Below, piece after piece: positions 36,688 through 39,301 of a stretch of 39,301 bases of DNA (its first letter is position 1; every line of letters begins with the position of its first letter). The notes below the pieces were generated by a model. It ran no database searches. It saw only the letters and a list, made by a program, of their open reading frames with translations, and was not told where the DNA came from. Source of the DNA: Leptolyngbyaceae cyanobacterium CSU_1_3 (GTDB taxonomy: Bacteria; Cyanobacteriota; Cyanobacteriia; Leptolyngbyales; Leptolyngbyaceae); assembly GCA_012034655.1 (NCBI GenBank), contig JAAUOZ010000033.1, forward strand, positions 1-39,301, given 5' to 3'. The translations under genes were made by a program, and so were the position numbers.

Positions 36688-38298
36688 GTGAAGCAAACAC
36701 TACGATCGATCAGAGTTCTAGCGGGCGGGGTCGCGATCGCGATCATCTCTAGCCTAGCTGCACCGGGATTTGCAGCAGAAAAGTTGAATTTGCGGCTGGG
36801 GCCCTTTGAGCAGTCGATTCGCGTTGCAGATTTAGAAAAGTTTGCCCAAACCGGAGAAGTGCCGTCGGCGTTGCAGCTTTATTCACCGTTCTTGACCCCA
36901 GAATTTCGTAAAGTGTTGACGAGTCGATTGCAGCTAGACCCAAATTTGGGCAGCCAAGTCGTTGAAGAAATTCTTAAGTCGGCATCGGGCAAACGACTCC
37001 TCAAAACTTTGCAGCAAGCCTCACCAGGGTTGACGATCGAGCAATTGCAGGCGGGCTTTTGGTTGGCGGCAAGACAGGCAAACGGGTTAGATGCCCTCAG
37101 CGTGTTGAAGGCAATTCCGCAGGAAACGGTGACGGTAGATGTTACGCAGGCGATCGGGGTGGCTTCTCAGGTCAATTTTTCCTATTGGAAAAGTCAGGCT
37201 ATTAGTTCGCAATTAGAGCGGAGTTTGACGCAACAAACTGAGTTTCGCGCCACTTTTGATCCGGCTGCTCCGGGTTTGCAAACCGTTGACAAACAAACGT
37301 TGACCTTGAGAGATCAGGCTAGAAATCGCACCCTTCCGGTTGACATTTATTCGAGCCAAAATCCGCAAAGCCCCTTAGTAGTGATCACTCCTGGGTTTGA
37401 AGCAAATCGCAGCTTTTTGGGATATTTGGCGCGACATCTGGCTTCGCACGGGTTGACGGTAGCCGCGATCGAGCACCCCTCCCTGGCCCGTCAAGGCAAT
37501 GCCGTTTCCTTCAAATTGGATCAACTTGTACCCGCTACTGAGTTTGTCGATCGTCCCAAAGACATCAGTTTTGTGTTGGATCAACTCACTCAAATCAATC
37601 AAGAATCTGGCCCGCTTGCCGGAAAGTTCAACACTCAAAAAGTTGCAGTGGTTGGGCATTCTCTCGGCGGCTATGGAGCGCTTGCCCTCGCAGGTGCAAA
37701 ATTGAACCTCGATGAGTTGCGAAACTTCTGCCAAACTAGCAATTTGCTGCAACGAGTGCCAGCAGATTGGTTGCAATGTGCGGCCAGTGCTCTACCCGAT
37801 CGCCAACTCAGCCTTAGAGACAAGCGAGTCGTGCAGGCGATCGCCCTCAACCCAGCGATCGGTCAAATTTTTGGCAAATCTGGTCTCACCCAGGTTGCAA
37901 CGCCCACCCTAATTTTGACTAGCACCGAAGACACCCTTGCACCAACCTTTAGCCAGCAGCTTCAGCCCTTTACCCAGCTACCCAAGCCCAAATATTTGTT
38001 GACCGCCATTGGCACAACTCACCTGAGTGTGAGCGATCCGGCTAATTTTAGTGGGGCGATCGGTGAAGGAACACTCGTCAAAGAGCGCCGAGGGGAAGAG
38101 GTCGCTCCTTTACGGCAATTGCTTCAGGGTGTGAGTTTGGCATTTATTAAACAGCAAACGTCAGAGGCCAAAACCTATGAAACATTTCTCACCTCTGGCT
38201 ATGCTCAATCGATGTCTACGCCTGGGTTGCCTTTGCGGTTAAATACAGAGCTTCCGGCTAACCTATCTCGCTGGCTCAAACTGGCAGCCATCTTTTAG
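36688..38298 (+). CDS. Secreted alpha/beta hydrolase with DUF1400-type N-terminal domain
   Basis: 536 aa. GTG start at 36688 with GAGGAAGG upstream. Signal peptide: GGVAIAIISSLAAPGFAA, cleavage near residue 30, so periplasmic or secreted. Residues about 31-180 match the cyanobacterial DUF1400 domain (LRLGPFEQSIRVADLEKFA). An alpha/beta-hydrolase domain follows with HPSLARQGN and nucleophile S325 in VVGHSLGGYGALAL. The acid lies probably in LTSTEDTLAP, and the His in GTTHLSVSDP. The layout resembles platelet-activating-factor acetylhydrolase/dienelactone-hydrolase-like secreted enzymes. Substrate unknown. It is downstream of the polysaccharide genes on the same strand, but nothing shows a shared role. 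Confidence 0.86.
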   Translation: MKQTLRSIRVLAGGVAIAIISSLAAPGFAAEKLNLRLGPFEQSIRVADLEKFAQTGEVPSALQLYSPFLTPEFRKVLTSRLQLDPNLGSQVVEEILKSASGKRLLKTLQQASPGLTIEQLQAGFWLAARQANGLDALSVLKAIPQETVTVDVTQAIGVASQVNFSYWKSQAISSQLERSLTQQTEFRATFDPAAPGLQTVDKQTLTLRDQARNRTLPVDIYSSQNPQSPLVVITPGFEANRSFLGYLARHLASHGLTVAAIEHPSLARQGNAVSFKLDQLVPATEFVDRPKDISFVLDQLTQINQESGPLAGKFNTQKVAVVGHSLGGYGALALAGAKLNLDELRNFCQTSNLLQRVPADWLQCAASALPDRQLSLRDKRVVQAIALNPAIGQIFGKSGLTQVATPTLILTSTEDTLAPTFSQQLQPFTQLPKPKYLLTAIGTTHLSVSDPANFSGAIGEGTLVKERRGEEVAPLRQLLQGVSLAFIKQQTSEAKTYETFLTSGYAQSMSTPGLPLRLNTELPANLSRWLKLAAIF

Positions 38299-38309
38299 GC
38301 AATGTTTTG

Positions 38310-38412
38310 CTGACAAAGTTTTTCTGGCACAAGGGTTTTTCTGGCGATTTTTTTGGCGATTTTTTTGGCGGTTTTGCTGACACCAAGGTTATTCTGGCGG
38401 TTTTTCTGACAC
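38310..38412. repeat. T-rich low-complexity stretch with TTTCTGGC / GGCGATTTTTTT repeats
   Basis: Between the hydrolase stop and the convergent dps stop lie repeated words: TTTTTCTGGC twice or more, GGCGATTTTTTTT-like words twice in tandem (about 38344-38368), and TTTTGCTGACA twice. Open frames here are Phe-rich translations of this repeat and not genes. The T runs could contribute to termination of the plus-strand gene. Confidence 0.6.
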
Positions 38413-38471
38413 ACAGGCGAAGGCGGCTCAGGAGGGCACGGCACTACCATGCCCCTTGGCTCAACTCGCTC

Positions 38472-39020
38472 TTATTTTGTCGCTGCACCCGCCGGAAACT
38501 TGGCTGCGGCCGGGGCTTGTTGACCATCGGGCTTAATCGCTTTGCCTTCGATGAAAGAACGCAACATCCACGCCATTTCTTCGTGCCCTTCCATGAGTCC
38601 GGTGAGGAAGTCAGCCGTTCCTTCGTCGTGAAATTCTTCGGAGCATTGGTCGATATGTTCCCGTAGGTTGCGAATGATCTGTTCGTGGTCTTCTACGAGG
38701 TTAGTCACCATTGTGTCTGAAGGGGGCACATCTCCCGTATGCTCCTTGATTGAAGAAAGCTGGATAAACCCTTCGGCTGTGCCCACTGGGAAGTTGCCCA
38801 AAGCACGAACTCGCTCTGCGATCGCGTCAATGTTTTCGCTTAAGATCTGATACTGCTCGTCCCAAATTTCGTGCAACGATCGAAACTCTGGGCCGGTGAC
38901 ATCCCAATGATATTTTTTTGTTTTAATCACCAGTAAATAGGTGTTAGACAAGTCGCGGTTCAACAGTTCGCATACACCTTTACGTTGTTCGTCGGTTAGT
39001 CCAATATTTAGCTTACGCAT
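38472..39020 (-). CDS. dps: Dps family DNA-protection / ferritin-like protein
   Basis: 182 aa. Four-helix-bundle miniferritin that oxidises and stores iron and protects DNA during oxidative stress, in the cytoplasm. The Dps signature is clear: KKYHWDVTGPEFRSLHEIWDEQY, with intersubunit ferroxidase residues H38, H50, D65 and E69 in NIDAIAERVRALG. The second half carries LVEDHEQIIRNLREHID and a final helix AWMLRSFIEG. A 22-residue Ala/Pro/Lys tail (GKAIKPDGQQAPAAAK...) extends beyond the core; basic tails of this kind can bind DNA. ATG has GGAG ten bases upstream. It is transcribed towards the secreted hydrolase, alone on its strand. Confidence 0.93.
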   Translation of the reverse strand: MRKLNIGLTDEQRKGVCELLNRDLSNTYLLVIKTKKYHWDVTGPEFRSLHEIWDEQYQILSENIDAIAERVRALGNFPVGTAEGFIQLSSIKEHTGDVPPSDTMVTNLVEDHEQIIRNLREHIDQCSEEFHDEGTADFLTGLMEGHEEMAWMLRSFIEGKAIKPDGQQAPAAAKFPAGAATK

Positions 39021-39223
39021 GTAAATTTTTCTCCAGCATTGCTCTACCCTATTTAGTTGAACAAATTGGTCCGCATTCGAGCATCAATCGAAAGGCAGAA
39101 GGGAAAAGGTTGAACGATCGCTCCCCAGCGTCAAAAGATAGATTTTATTCTTGCCAAATAAATGCATACAACCTGACTTAAAAGAAGCTGGTGAGGGTGC
39201 TGGTTGACTCGACAAATCTTTCT

Positions 39224-39301
39224 CCTCATCCCTCAATCCCTTCTCCCCTGGTGGGAGAAGGGAAGCCGGAACAAACCCAGATTTAAAAGTCCCTCGCCCG
39301 C
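39224..39301. repeat. CCCTCA/TGAGGG hairpin repeat, cut by the window edge
   Basis: CCTCATCCCTCAATCCCTTC followed by a palindrome TTCTCCC-CTGGT-GGGAGAA (39242-39260) and TCCCTCGCCC at the edge. This matches the left half of the repeat at 28168-28265. The rest of 39021-39223, upstream of dps, should hold the dps promoter, which I could not localise. Confidence 0.65.

Noticed and set aside
38307..38666. 119-codon plus-strand open frame after the secreted hydrolase
   Set aside because: Phe/Gly-rich translation of a T-rich repeat, then antisense to dps.

Overview
The window is cyanobacterial. The evidence is many HIP1-type GCGATCGC octamers (for example 1666-1673), cyanobacteria-typical small families (DUF2839, DUF1517-like, DUF1400-type hydrolase), and abundant dispersed hairpin repeats of the kind seen in filamentous genomes. 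A Leptolyngbya-like filamentous species is my best guess, but nothing here fixes the genus. I see no rRNA, tRNA, CRISPR array, prophage or intact insertion sequence.

Layout. (1) 1-2.5 kb: a REC-GGDEF diguanylate cyclase on the minus strand, a 5' fragment of a transposase, a UPF0175-like small protein and an unknown small protein. (2) 2.55-16.5 kb, all minus strand: a five-gene cell-envelope cluster. Read 5' to 3' it holds a DUF11-type secreted protein (about 848 aa), a small DUF11-like secreted protein, a DUF11 plus SdrD-like protein, a large outer-membrane beta-barrel protein with Ig-like domains (4-bp overlap with the gene before it), and a giant (about 1676 aa) secreted protein with SdrD-like, propeller-like and DUF11 domains. 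This is the most likely home of an undescribed system: a cyanobacterial surface or adhesion layer whose barrel partner is co-translated with a DUF11 protein. (3) 17.5-22 kb, minus strand: a GarR-type hydroxyacid dehydrogenase coupled to a four-carbon acid-sugar kinase, a conserved hypothetical protein and proA. (4) 22.4-30.2 kb, plus strand: mostly single genes (DUF1517-like protein, lipoprotein, DinG-like helicase, DUF2839, a small hypothetical, two alpha/beta hydrolases, a methyltransferase), separated by repeats. (5) 31.2-36.6 kb, plus strand: an exopolysaccharide cluster (WecG/TagA-type glycosyltransferase, Wzc-type copolymerase/tyrosine kinase, hexapeptide acetyltransferase, membrane GT2 glycosyltransferase). 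(6) 36.7-39 kb: a secreted DUF1400-type hydrolase and, convergent to it, a Dps ferritin-like protein.

A warning for any user: seven single-base frameshifts split six otherwise well-preserved genes, all left of 24.5 kb. Most sit in or beside short homopolymers, and homology continues cleanly in the next frame. Sequencing or assembly error is the simplest explanation; recent inactivation or homopolymer phase variation cannot be excluded from sequence alone. I annotate these genes across the break and state where it is.

Non-coding space is rich in palindromic repeats: one family built on a TTCGACTCCGCTCAAC stem, one CCCTCA...TGAGGG family, a nested 118-bp palindrome at 22.1 kb and a 5 x 14-bp tandem array at 26.4 kb. 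One repeat copy abuts, and spuriously extends, the start of the WecG-like gene.
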